Positions 25,142 through 36,319 of a DNA stretch of 64,000 nucleotides are shown in pieces; the first letter of the stretch is position 1, and each line of letters opens with the position of its first letter. Made by a program: the position numbers and the translations under genes. This DNA is from Rehmannia glutinosa (lineage: Eukaryota; Streptophyta; Magnoliopsida; Lamiales; Orobanchaceae), in NCBI GenBank assembly GCA_016081115.2, contig JABTTQ020000358.1, forward strand, positions 372,001-436,000, in the 5' to 3' direction. Under the pieces are notes generated by a model. That model worked only from the letters and a program-made list of their open reading frames with translations. It had not been told where the DNA came from and did no database searches.

Positions 25142-25930
25142 TCAGCCAGTGTTCATTATACAAAGCCCTATCAAGTCTCTCCTGAAGCCCACCTCTAGCC
25201 CACGTAAAGATAGGTCCTCACACCCCGCATCAACTAATTCACGATCCGCAATCATATAGGCAAAATCAAGCATCTCATGACTCATCCGACCTATCGGTGA
25301 TACTACCAAACCTCTCGTGATCATGCAAAAAAATGTTAAAGTCACCACTAACAAGCCAGGGTAACCCTCCATACTAATCGCAATCTCACGCAAGGTATCC
25401 CACAAAACATATCTAGCTACTCTATCACATTTAGCATACACAAAAAGTCAAATAAATAGGTTGAGTCAACAAAGCGGATGTCAACCTACAATGTAAAAGT
25501 TATGCATGATCAACAAGAATGTCAAAATGTAAATGAGCAAAGCGTGAGATATAATCCGGATATGATTAGAACAATTAGATAATCCATCATGAAAGCCAAA
25601 TCTACGACAATAGAAATTAAACTCGTGCAAAGTCATAGGTTCTAAAAGCGCGCAACAAAAGGCAATTTATGACGAGAAATTAACGCATGCAAATGATGTT
25701 GGCTACCCATTAAGCGATACCCCTCACATTCCACGTTAAGAATTTAATCGACATAATTAACAATTAGAATGAGAAGAGGATTTAGAAACACCGATCGATT
25801 TTCTTTGTCGTTGGCTCCTCCTTTAGCTAAAAAGAGTGTGAGCGAGCTTTCTCGATTTAACTCTTTTTTTTGGTGACTTGAGAAATTTATCCGCCCCACA
25901 TTTTCTAATTGTTTTGATTTTTTCAAATTA
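25142..25930 (-). pseudogene. LINE AP-endonuclease domain, disrupted
   Basis: Minus-strand pieces match the better-preserved endonuclease at 63380-64000, for example CDRVARYVLWDTLREIAISM and the C-terminal block at 25142-25250. The endonuclease would nick target DNA to prime reverse transcription. Frames are broken and most of the middle is shortened in both copies. Confidence 0.7.
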
Positions 25931-26054
25931 TTGAGACATTTGAACGACTAATATTTTTCTCAAAGAACTTTTTGCAATTTTGGATCATTCAAGCCAAGCC
26001 TGTCCAATTTGCCAATTTCTCCTGCTGATCGAACAAATGAAGCGTCATCATCGC

Positions 26055-28500
26055 TTATTTGAAATCGGTTGTTATTGGGCCATCAACAGATTTGACTTCA
26101 ATGGGGCTGTATGTGTGGGCGTCAGAATTAAATGGGCCATCAACAGATAGGACATGAGACGTATCAGTACAAGAGGTGGGCTGCAGCATAATTGTTGGAT
26201 GGGCTGAAGTTGGTTGGGCCTCTTGAATAGATATTGGGCTTAAAGCACATGTTTTGGACCAATCCTTCCCATTATCAAAAGAGACCGCCCGGATGCCGTG
26301 AGTTGTGGACAATTCAGACGATTGGGCCAAAGAAATTGGGCTAGCTGGACACGTTTGGGCTAACTGCAGTGGGCGTGCGTGAAGCGGGCTGATCGAAGTA
26401 GCATGGCCCATTGGAATTTGTTGGCTCAAATTGGGTGATAGAGGGGATAAAAAAACATCTGGGCCCACAGAGCATGTGGCCGCTGCTTCACGTGAAGATG
26501 AGAGGGTGTAAGGGCCATTTTTATTGTAATTATCAAAAGCAAAAGTTTGCTGAGCATCTTTCACTTTTATATCATGGAAAGACATGGCCGTGAGCCCCAC
26601 CAAGTTCACATTTTCTTGAATTGTTTGTTGGCCAATGTAATCCTCCACAAAAGCAGCATGTTTCGAATGATGTGGGATTAGAATATTAGTGATGGGGCCA
26701 CCATTATTGCCTTTGATCACGCATGCTTCCAAATCCATCGAATGAGTCGCCCCATTGATCAAGTTGTCGTCCACTTTTTCGCCGTACACGGAGAAATATT
26801 TTGCCCAATGTATTCCCCAAAACGAATGCGCACAGGCCTAGTAGGAATAAAATCCATTAAATTGGAGTAATGCGTATATTTATTATTTTTTTCAACAAAG
26901 AGACAAGATTGGAAGAGAGTGAGTGGGACACATAGGAGATCCATTAACTTTAGAGGGAATAAATGCTCCATTTTCAAGGCCAATCAACGACGCCCCTCAC
27001 AAATTGTCCAAATTAGAAAAAGAATATTAGATCCCCATTCCTTCTTGTCCTTATTGTGCCCGATTGCATTCTCAACGCCAAGTTGCTTTTTTATTAGCGA
27101 GAATCTATAATTTTGGAATTGCATCGAGACTGGCCTCCAGGCATGAGTTGTCGCCCATGCTATAAGGAATATTTCTACTTTCCACATTATCTTTTTGCGA
27201 GCCCTCCGAAATTCGGCAATCGCGCCATGTCGCTTGAGCGAATCTTTTTCCACAAAATTAGGGTCAAATTGATCGTCCAACTGTAAATCCAAAGCATTAT
27301 CTGGACCCTTGATTAAGTGTGACAAGGTATCCAATGGCTCAAAATCACCATTTTCCAAAATCGAGAACCGATTAGAACTTGATCCTTCTGCAGTTGAGTG
27401 ACTGTCATCAAAGTAAGTATGTTTCGAATTTTTAGCTAAGTGCAAAACATCCTTGGAGACCAACCCCGTTTCTCTTGGCCCTTTTTTATTAACCTTAATC
27501 CATTCTGGAGGTTTTTTTCCTGTTAGGTTAACACCCCTAGTAGGATTAGGGTTTTCTGCCTTGGGAAACTGAATATTATCCACAGTATCCCTAGATTTCT
27601 CCATATTATGATATGACCCCTTCAAGTCGTGACCTTCTGGAGCTGCTATGGGTATCAAACGCCTAACAGGTGGTGGTGGGCGGGTTTTGTTGCCGTTCAT
27701 GTAACAACCCTCAATAGAGTGTCAATATGCTTACAATGATTTGATAGTCGAATACGTTCATAAATAATCTTTTGAGCGTGTATGGTATCATCGAACTCCA
27801 AAATAATCTCTTCAGTTCTCTCTTTCAATAAATCCGATTCTACACAAACCCTAGCCAAAGAAAAGAGGGAACAAGTCTGTCATGGAGTCCACTTGAAGAG
27901 GTGTGCCAATAATTTTTGCCGATAGCAAATAAAACATTATGATCAAAAAAATGAATAGGCAAATTCGGAGACGAATCCAAACAGTGCAAGGGTGCTTCCA
28001 ATTTCGAGGTTAACGAAGGCATCCACTTGAAGACACGCATCGGGGCGATCCCAACGACCAAAGAGTACCCATCCATAACTTATTAAAATCCTCTTCAAGC
28101 TGTAATTTGATGATAATATGTGAAGGATTAGCGAAGCTCAAGAGAAAGTCCCCTTCAAATTCAACGCGAACCCGAAATCAATTCCTTTGGGGTGAGGGAT
28201 CGCGAAGGAAAATTTTCCAATCAAGGTGAGTTTTCGAGGATCTTTGCAAGACGATCATTCTCCAGGAAGAAAACCCGAGGACTTTTTGTTTTGCCATCTC
28301 TAACCCGATGGGTGCCAATCGAACGACTTCCTTTGAATCAAAAGGAAGGTTAGAATGATTTGAGTTTGAAGCGATCACATTTGCATATGACCCAAGCTTT
28401 GGGGTTTGGTATTCCGCGGACGGGAACTCAAATCTGCCACTAATGGCGGTGAAAGCCTGAACACAGTAGAAGAAGACAAAAAAATAACAAAACACGGTGA
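26055..28500 (-). pseudogene. LINE ORF1 (gag-like), disrupted
   Basis: The N-terminal part, at about 28500-27840, resembles the DUF4283-type domain of plant LINE ORF1 (RVFKWMPS..., then LPIHFFDHNVLFAIGK). A degraded knuckle-like CKHI stretch lies near 27720. Open stretches at 27700-26984 and 26789-26055 encode a Pro/Ser/His-rich C-terminal region that aligns with 62334-63377. ORF1 proteins of this type bind the element RNA. The reading frame changes at least four times. Confidence 0.7.
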
Positions 28501-28718
28501 GAAAAATAAAAAACATAAGAAAAAAAATAAGAGAAAAAAACTAAAAAGAATCTAAAACTCCCTTCGATTGAAAGAATGCTTGAACAATCCGTGCAAAATC
28601 GACCCAAACGTGAATAACAGTGCATGTGTGTGTGAAAAAAAGTGTGTGCTAGTGTGTGAGAGAGGGCATAGCATTTTGCCCATTGGTGGACAACCACTTT
28701 TTCAATCTAGCTATCTTT

Positions 28719-29260
28719 GATAAGCTAATCTCAAATCTCAAGGATTCATGCCTTGGAGCGGTTACATAAAATTTGTATGCTGGGAAATTGGCATTTAATG
28801 TCTATCCTAGAATTGCATACAATTTGGGAGATCGAGATTTCAACGAGTCCTAACCCTTCATCAAGATTTCAAAAGAGGAGATTTGATGAAAGAAGGAGCA
28901 GACCCTACTACTCGATCACATACAAGATATCCTATGCTCTCTCGAATACACACATCATTGAAGTATTCTTGAGAAAGGAATTTATTGAAGTCCCAAGAAT
29001 CTTCGAGGACTTTGCTAGGGTGGTTTTACGAGAAATCATGGAGTCTCCGACTATCAAGGAGATCGATATGAAAATACAAGATCAACCGAGTTGAGGCGGA
29101 AGGATGTCTTTCCAACAGGACATAATGGTGGCAGATGGCCGTTGGGAAGAAAAGAGACCAAATACGATTCGGCGCATTCGGATGTTTTCAAAACAAGTAG
29201 GAGAGCCGAAATGTCCGATGATGGCGAGAAGTTGAAGTAATATTCGACATCACTAAAAAG
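28719..29260 (+). pseudogene. Movement-protein-like domain, second part, of the endogenous pararetrovirus
   Basis: Sequence resumes straight after the duplicated LINE target site. It contains YAGKLAFNVYPRIAYNLGDR at about 28776-28835, which resembles the conserved second half of the Caulimoviridae movement protein. A further open stretch in other frames runs to 29094. Stops and frameshifts interrupt it. It pairs with the first part ending at 12770. Confidence 0.55.
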
Positions 29261-29960
29261 GATAATATTTTTCCTTGTGATGTTCTATATTATCTCCAAC
29301 AACCAATAGTTGGAAGGTATCAAGGAAGCGAAGATAGGTGAAATTGAGCTTACTATCACGGGAGTTGCGGGGAAAATCTCGGAACAATTAATACCGGGAA
29401 TTAAATTTCTCGAGGATCATAAACCTTAGGAAAGATTACAAGAAGAAATGGAGTTCACAAAGTGGCGGATAAAAGATACTGAGAATCGAGATGACCACTA
29501 GTCCATTCTCCATATACATTTCTATCGGAATGTTATATTGAGTACAAGGTCGAGTATTTCGCCGCATATATTGATTCAGCGCGGAATATGTCTTTGCAAA
29601 GCCGGATGTTTTCCCTAAAGAAATTGGAGAAGATTTACCAGCTATTGCAGGAAGAGATTTCTCTAAAAGAATTCTTATTCTTACAGAGGAATTAAACAAG
29701 CGAGTAAATCATGATCGGAGGTGCGGGGCGGTACCCATGGTACAAAGTGAAGATGCCACCAATCTATTTCTATGATACGGGAAGCGAGATGTATTGCTAG
29801 GAAACAATTCCTACAAACATTCAAGAGATTTACACGGGGAAAATGAGACAAGAAGACTTATTTTCACAACATTATGTGATCATAAGATCATTGTCCAAAA
29901 GATGCGGGAAGCATTTCTGAGAAAAATGCCTATTAATTTTCGCAGATAGCGTGGTGTTGA
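29261..29960 (+). pseudogene. Aspartic-protease region of the endogenous pararetrovirus, disrupted
   Basis: Fragments in shifting frames resemble the protease region that precedes RT in Caulimoviridae: DLPAIAGRDFSKR near 29635-29675, then a VLLGNN-type stretch near 29790. The catalytic Asp motif is not preserved where expected. Assignment depends on position between the movement and RT domains. Confidence 0.5.
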
Positions 29961-30159
29961 AGCCAAACCGCAATCCAAAAATAGCGGATCGAAGGAAATT
30001 TGGTGAAGCGTTATTATCCTATAGAAAATTCGGAAGCGAAAGGATAAGAAGATATGGGATAATAACTTGTATTCATTCGAGTACTGAGAGGAGAAGAACG
30101 AGTTACTCAGGAAGCCGTTGCGAGAATTATGGATGAGTCTAATGGAGAATCCACGAGTG

Positions 30160-31110
30160 ACATGACCCTAGAGGAACAAATATCACTCGAGGATATAAAG
30201 AAGAAGATCAGCGGAATTACAATGAAGATCCTTTGGCATGGTGGGACAAGAGCGAGCTTAAAGCATCCTTAAAGGTTAAGCCAGGAAAGAGTACGAGTTT
30301 GTGAGATTCAAACCAATCCTTATGAACCAAGAAGATCGTGAGTATATGCGAGAATATACTTAAGGAACATTTTTACCTTAAGTTGATTTCACCGGGAGTT
30401 TCTCCATACAAAGAGTCCAGGATTCTTAGTCAAAAACCATGGATAAATCAAAAGAGGAAAGCGAAGACTTGTTATTAATTACAAAGGGATTAATAACATT
30501 TTGGAGTTCGAGCGGATACTATATCCCAATCGAGAGAACATCCGGTTAAGCGCATCAAAGGTGCCAAGATATTCTCAAAGTTTAATTGCAATCTGGATTT
30601 TACAGATTAAGATGGATGAAGAAAGCAAGAAGTTCGCGTTTTTCCACACCACGGGGACATTATATATGGAACATGATGCCTATGGGATTGGCTAACGCAC
30701 CCCGGATATATCAAAAGAAGATGGATAATCTCTTGAGAGATTATTTTAGTTTCATGCTCGTGTATATCGATGACATTCTCGATAGCATCAAAGAACATGA
30801 AGGAGCATCTCAAACATTTGGAAATATTTTAGGATGTTTGTCACAAGAGAAAAATTAGTGCTTTTGGAGAAGAAGGCGGTAATTGCAACAAGGCGGATTG
30901 AATTCCTCGAATTGAAATCGATGAATGCGGGATTATCCTACAAAGTCATATAGTAGAAAAGATACGAGGATTTCGGATACGTTGAAAGACAAGCGACTTG
31001 AGTTTCTTGGAGTTGTTAATTTCGATGGAATGTTCATAAACAATCGCTCATTACGGGAAGGTGTTTAGCCCATTGCTCAAGAAAGATGCGATATTCAAAT
31101 GGGAAGATGA
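30160..31110 (+). pseudogene. Reverse transcriptase of the endogenous pararetrovirus, disrupted
   Basis: The block at 30586-30858 shows GHYIWNMMPMGLANAPRIYQ followed by the catalytic YIDDIL at 30763-30780. The combination of the GHY-x-WN-x-MP-x-GL block and YIDDIL fits Caulimoviridae RT, which is closely related to Ty3 RT. Upstream fragments at 30161-30560 supply the fingers region in broken frames. Many single-base frameshifts exclude function. Confidence 0.7.
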
Positions 31111-31660
31111 ACATCAAGAAGAATTAAGCGGCTTAAAGAAGTTTGCAAAAAGCTTCCGAAACTTGCAATTCCGAGAATGAAGATGAAGCGGTTCTTTACG
31201 GATGCCATTGATTATTGGTGGGCGCAGGTTCTTACAAAAGCTACACCAAACGGAGAAATGCCATGCGAGATATTGTAGTGGTCATTTCTGCTTACAGTGA
31301 AGCTTTTTCTGATGGCATATCAACGAGAAAGAATTCTTTTGCGATCGAGAAAGGTTTTCAAAAATGGCCTTTATTTCTCTTTGGCTAAAAATTTATCTTA
31401 AAATTGATAATTCAAGTGTCAAAGCTTTTACGAAAACAAAATTGAATCAAAACCGAGGAAAAGCTAGGATACTTAGATGGCAAGCTAAATGTCAATATTA
31501 TGATTATGATATTGTCATTATAAAATCTCATGAAAATGTTCTTGCATATTTTCTAACAATAGATGGAGGAATTGAAGGCGATTTCATTCTCACGACCTCA
31601 AGACATCTTGGAGACCATTTGGAAATGCTACTCAGAATTTGATACCATGGCCATCAATGC
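31111..31660 (+). pseudogene. RNase H of the endogenous pararetrovirus, disrupted
   Basis: FTDA at about 31195-31206 marks the first RNase H aspartate region. The stretch at 31364-31560 has the IDNSSVKAFTK and RILRWQAKCQYYDYD sequence expected of the C-terminal half of retroelement RNase H. The frame is broken in several places. Confidence 0.65.
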
Positions 31661-32660
31661 TTTGACTTGGCGGGGAAATTACAAAGGAATGATCGGGACA
31701 AAGTAACCGATCGTATACGAGCATGTGTCCGGTCTCACTCTCGATTGAGGACGGCATTTCAAGGCCACTCCCCAGGCCGCTAATAAGCAAACGGAGCGTT
31801 TAGAGCGCGGGGTTCCCAACCTATAGCGAGAGGATTCAAGTACCTCTAGCACAAGTCTAAGTCGGCGAAATGTTGGCCCAAGGAAAAGCGATACTCGAGT
31901 CAAATCACGAGTTATCACATCAACCTAAGACGTCCAGGGGTAAGGGCGGAGAGATCAATCTTAGGCCTATGATGGACAATTCTAAGGTTGATATTAACTA
32001 GATTAAAGTTTCTTCTTCTTGGCAGGAATACGGTAATGGGAGAAACGATCACCGGACAAGGGATATCTCGGAAAAATAAAGATCGATATTTCGGAAAATA
32101 TCGAGGGTTTGGATGTTACCAAATTCTAGCCCTGAAGAAGTGAAGAGGTGAGTGCGAGTTTGGGGCTTTGGCCTCGATCTATACTACTTCACCAACCTTA
32201 GGAGATCACAAAATTGCCAAAATGGATCCGAAGCGGTTCCATCTTTGGTCCAACAATGACGACTTAAAACGCGGGGATACATTGGAGTGTATTTCATAAG
32301 TGCGAACAGAGCCGTCGTCGGAAAAGGTGGACATGAAGCCTTCCATTATATTAAGCCGGCGACGACGGATGAAAGATCCTTCAAAAATATCAAGGAGGCA
32401 AATTCGGAAGAAGTACAATTGGCCATGACCTTCACCGAAGATCGGATTACAACAAGAAGGGCATGTGGATTGTGGATCTGTCTCTTGAGATGGACAAAGT
32501 CAAGTTTCCGTTCAAGTTTTATCAAACTTGAGTGAACGGATCATTCTGTTGAATACTATGACGGGAAAAACTACAAGATTCGCAAAAAGACCTATTCGAA
32601 AATAAAAGAAATCTTACGTGGGAAAACAAGGCAGGGAGTAAAGAAACTCGTCGGAAATAT
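31661..32660 (+). pseudogene. Downstream ORF of the endogenous pararetrovirus, unrecognised
   Basis: After RNase H about 250 bases show nothing clear. Protein-like sequence appears from about 31900, with the longest open stretch at 32287-32535 (VYFISANRAVVGKGGHEAFH). By position it could be the transactivator/inclusion-body ORF found last in several Caulimoviridae, but I see no diagnostic motif. It ends just before the Ty3-type LTR at 32677. Confidence 0.35.
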
Positions 32661-33025
32661 TGTAATATGGCTCATTTGATAAGGTCTTTTTATGCACGTT
32701 TTATGTGTATATTTGAGTAGAATTCGAGTTATTTTATTGTTAGTTGTGTAAATTTTTGATTGTACATAGTTCATATTACTCAGGTGTCTTTTATTGATGT
32801 AGATTGACCATTCGGGGCTAATTTTGGTGAATTTCGGACCATGGATTCATGTCAAAACATACCGGGAGTTTAAGGATGCAAAAACGCTCGAAATTCCAAG
32901 CCAAACGCGTCATTTCGGGGCCTTTTGGTCCAACATGGGCGGGTGTCGGGCAACACGGCCGTGTTCACGGAGCTAAAAACTCGATTTTTCGCACAAAACA
33001 GCCTCGAAGCACGGCCAGGCGTGTT

Positions 33026-33045
33026 CCCAACACGGCCGTGTTGGG
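33026..33045. repeat. Perfect 20-bp palindrome in the Ty3-type LTR
   Basis: CCCAACACGGCCGTGTTGGG is self-complementary over 20 bases. Its 14-bp core recurs at 32952-32965, and partial ACGGCC motifs lie between. Such CACGGCCGTG motifs are common in plant Ty3 LTRs; their function is not established. Confidence 0.9.
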
Positions 33046-33517
33046 AAGCACGGCCATGTCTCCCGATTCCTGTGTGATAAAACAGACGGCCGCCGTTCGG
33101 GACTGGCGTGTCCGGCACTTTTCGCAACTTTTCCATGCGAAAATTATGGAAAACTCACCTACCAAGCTTTTTGACCACTTTTATACACCTTTAACACCCA
33201 ATTTTGCTGCAACATGTCCCCATATTCCTCAATCATCAATTGAGTACAAGAATTCACCAACCAACAATGAAAATGGAGGCAATTATTTAACAAAAGAGAG
33301 TACTATCAATGTATTGGTTGCCTATAAAAGCCGGGTTGAAGTTGGGAGAGGCATTCATTAGATACTCGGGAAATATTCATTGTATTCATTTCATTAAGTA
33401 GAATTGGGATCAAGGGTCTTGGAGGAGAAAGCTTGGGGCAATATTGGAGAAGAAGGCTTGGAGCAACATCATCAATCAAGAAAGAAGTCAATTGAGATTT
33501 TGAGAAAGATAAATCTT

Positions 33518-34999
33518 TGTAAGTCAAGCGGCTACGATAATCCCAGAGGTGGGGTGAATAGATTATCTCCATCTTTTCGATTTCGCCCTCTTTTGACAAT
33601 CGAATGCTCAAACAAAATAATAAAGGTGCGGAATGTAAACAACACACGTTGATTTAAAGAGGTTCAACCCACCTAGGGCCTAATCCTCTACCACCGGTAT
33701 ATCAGGGATGGATTTCGAAAAGAAAAAGAATTTTATTAATTACCAAAATTAATACAAATTCAACTTACAACACCTTGAAGAGCACCACACTCTTCTTCAA
33801 CACCACCTTTGGAGATTACCACAATCTCCATTTGAAGATTACCACAATCTTCCTTCAACTAGCACCTTGTGAAGATTACCACAATCTTCAACCTTGAAGA
33901 ATACCAAATTCTTCAACACCTCAATAAGAAGATTACCACAATCTTCTTGTACCTATCACCTAGATCATCCAAGTGTGCTCTTACCACAAGAACACTCACA
34001 AGGATATCTTGTGTTTGAATGATAACCAAAAATCAAGATTACAACTCAATAATGAATAATACAATTTGAGTGCAAAGTGTAATCAAGAATAGCCTAGACC
34101 TCAAGGATGTGAAAGTGATAAGCTAGGCAATTTACAACAAGAAATAAAATAAATGAAAGACCAGTGTTTGCTTGAAGTGTATCTTGTTGTGTTGTATCTC
34201 AATTGTTGTTTTGGTTGCTCCAAAACTTCCTCTATTTATAGGAGATGATTGATCAAGCATAGGCTCCTCTTGGGGATTGAAAATCTACTGAAAAATACAA
34301 TTAAAATCAAGAATATAGTGTTAGTAGAAATCAATCCCACAATTTAAGGAAATGTGTTTTGTCAAACGATCATATTTTTCTTTGTCAATACAGGGGCGAC
34401 GTCGCACGTAAATAAGAGAAAATAAGAACACTTTGAAAATTACAAGGCGGCCAGGTCGGCGTAGGCCGACCGGTCGCCCCCTGTCTCAACCGGTCCCCTA
34501 GGCACAAAACGAAGGGTTAAGTTACGTTTCAACATGAAACTTGCAGTGCGGTCGGCCATTGGCGCCGGTCGGCCGACGGTCGATGCCGGCGACGGTCGAC
34601 TGGGCTTGCTTGTTTTTCCTTCTGTCTCATTTTTTTGTTTCTAAAAACATCTTGTACGGGTTACCCTATAGAGGCGATTTGGTCGACCACGAGACAAAAA
34701 TGTTGTCAATTTTTGTCGAAAATAAAACCAAAGAAATACTCGAAAATTTAGTAAAAACATTTTAAACCAATCGAGAGTATTTAGACAACATTTAGGAACC
34801 TTGTTTAGGAGTGAAAAATTCATTGATATAAAATCATTAAAAGTGTTGTCCATTATTATCAAAAATAAACTTGAGGAAATACTCAGGAAAATATTAAAAC
34901 CATTTTAAACCATTTAGGAGTATTTGGACAACCTTTAAAAGCATTGTTTTGGTGACAAAATAAAATCATCAAAATTAAGATAAAAACATGTATCAAACA
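33518..34999 (-). repeat. 3' LTR of element 2
   Basis: The reverse complement matches the LTRs of element 1. The minus-strand TATAAATAG lies at 34232-34240 region and the hairpin array at 33777-33995. A GACCGGTC palindrome is at 34468-34475. Confidence 0.85.
33777..33995 (-). other. Hairpin array, element 2 left LTR
   Basis: On the plus strand the loops read ACCAC or ACCAA between complementary arms such as GGAGATT/AATCTCC, GAAGATT/AATCTTC and TTGAAGAAT/ATTCTTCAA. The hairpin that is imperfect in element 1 (15195-15213) is perfect here. The outermost hairpin has a C in one arm that becomes a G-U pair in the minus-strand transcript. Confidence 0.8.
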
Positions 35000-35012
35000 A
35001 TCTCCCCTTTTT
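35000..35012 (-). other. Polypurine tract of element 2
   Basis: The minus strand reads AAAAAGGGGAGAT immediately before the 3' LTR, where plus-strand DNA synthesis of LTR elements is primed. Element 1 lacks this stretch. Confidence 0.75.
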
Positions 35013-35184
35013 GATGATTACAAACCAAAACAATTTTTACACAAACTAAGAGAGCAATTTTTAGAAATGATTTTCCGGTAAAAACATTTGACCGTTTGGA
35101 AGCAACCAAAATTTCCAAAAATATTAAAGCAACCAAGTAGGGAGTAAATATTTTTCAATAATAAGCACAAGCTCCTCTATCAAC

Positions 35185-35506
35185 AAGCATATCAAGAATA
35201 ATGTAAAAGCAATTATCCATAAGCTAAAAGCTTTAGCTCTTACAATTTGTTCAAGAGTTTATAAGCTCCTGTCACAAAACATCATTATATAAGACCATCA
35301 AGCAACAATTGGACTAAAAATAAATCACAACATATGGCTTTTACAAGCATATCAAGAATAATGTAAAAGCAATTATCCATAAGCTAAAAGCTTTAGCTTT
35401 TACAATTTGTTCAAGAGTTTATAAGCTCCCCTGTCACAAAACATCATTATATAAGACCATCAAGCAACAATTGGACTAAAAATAAATCACAACATATGGC
35501 TTTTAT
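35185..35506. repeat. Tandem duplication of about 160 bp inside element 2
   Basis: AAGCATATCAAGAATAATG begins at 35185 and again at 35345. The two units are almost identical apart from a few substitutions and a 2-bp indel. The segment is single in element 1 (near 20100-20240), so it arose in this copy. Confidence 0.9.
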
Positions 35507-36319
35507 GAGCCATAGCTTATAAACTTTTATATCGAGCTCTTTATTAGCTTCTTTTGAGCCAATATCCTGTTTTTCTCCCCTTTGGAATCATCAAAAAGAA
35601 TGTTAGGATGGTGAAAACACCATACAATAATATCAAAGCATGCGAATGGACGGTAAAAACCGTTTGAGCAATTTAAAGCATAATCATCCAAGGAAAGTGA
35701 GAGAATTGAAACATAAAAGATCCATAAGCTCATTAGTATGCTAAAAACATGATTTCAAAAAAAAAAATTAAGACATTTTGAAGCAAGAGAATCATGTAGA
35801 AGTTGAAAGTTTCATTGCGACATTTCAACAAACACCTTGTGTGCGAGAAAAATAGAAGAGGTTGTATATAACCTTTGTAAATGGTTCAAGCCAAAAATTT
35901 TCATATCATCAATCAACCTCATTTCAAAGCTAAAAAAATCATATGCACCATATGCAATAATTTGTTCATCAATTAAGAAGCTCAAAGTAGATTCTCAAGG
36001 GTTCAATTGATTGAGATAAGCTAAGAATGATCAAGGCATTACAAATGCCAACAATTAGAGCATCCATCAAGTAATAAGTCATGCTTTCAACAATACATGT
36101 ATCAAATGTCCCAACATATCCAACTAAGCATAATGATCAAAGCAATAAAAAAGCACTTTTACCATCAAGTACTTCATACCAATTATCAAACAATGCCTTT
36201 TTTAGAGTATTTTTACCATCAAATACTCCATCAAAGTCATGATCATTCACAAGTCATTATCAACTTGCAATTTTAACCTTTTAAGAAAAACAAGCAACTA
36301 TCATTAGTACAAATAAGTT

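Larger units (their letters stand above)
12771..28702 (-). mobile_element. Antisense L1-type LINE inserted in the pararetrovirus, itself split by LTR element 1
   Basis: The LINE reads on the minus strand. Its poly-A tail appears as poly-T at 12771-12783, and its 5' end is at 28702. CAATCCGGCTATCTTT (12755-12770) and CAATCTAGCTATCTTT (28703-28718) are a 16-bp target-site duplication differing only as CG versus TA. Along the minus strand the order is ORF1 (gag-like), AP endonuclease, reverse transcriptase, zf-RVT-like region, RNase H-like region and a 3' UTR ending GTGTTATTTTGCTA before the tail. This is the layout of plant L1-clade elements with RNase H. The coding sequence has many frameshifts and stops, so it is dead. 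LTR element 1 at 14041-22699 interrupts it. Confidence 0.85.

Noticed and set aside
32849..33361. 170-codon plus-strand frame
   Set aside because: It lies wholly inside the Ty3-type LTR across its palindromes and TATA box and has no protein-like features.
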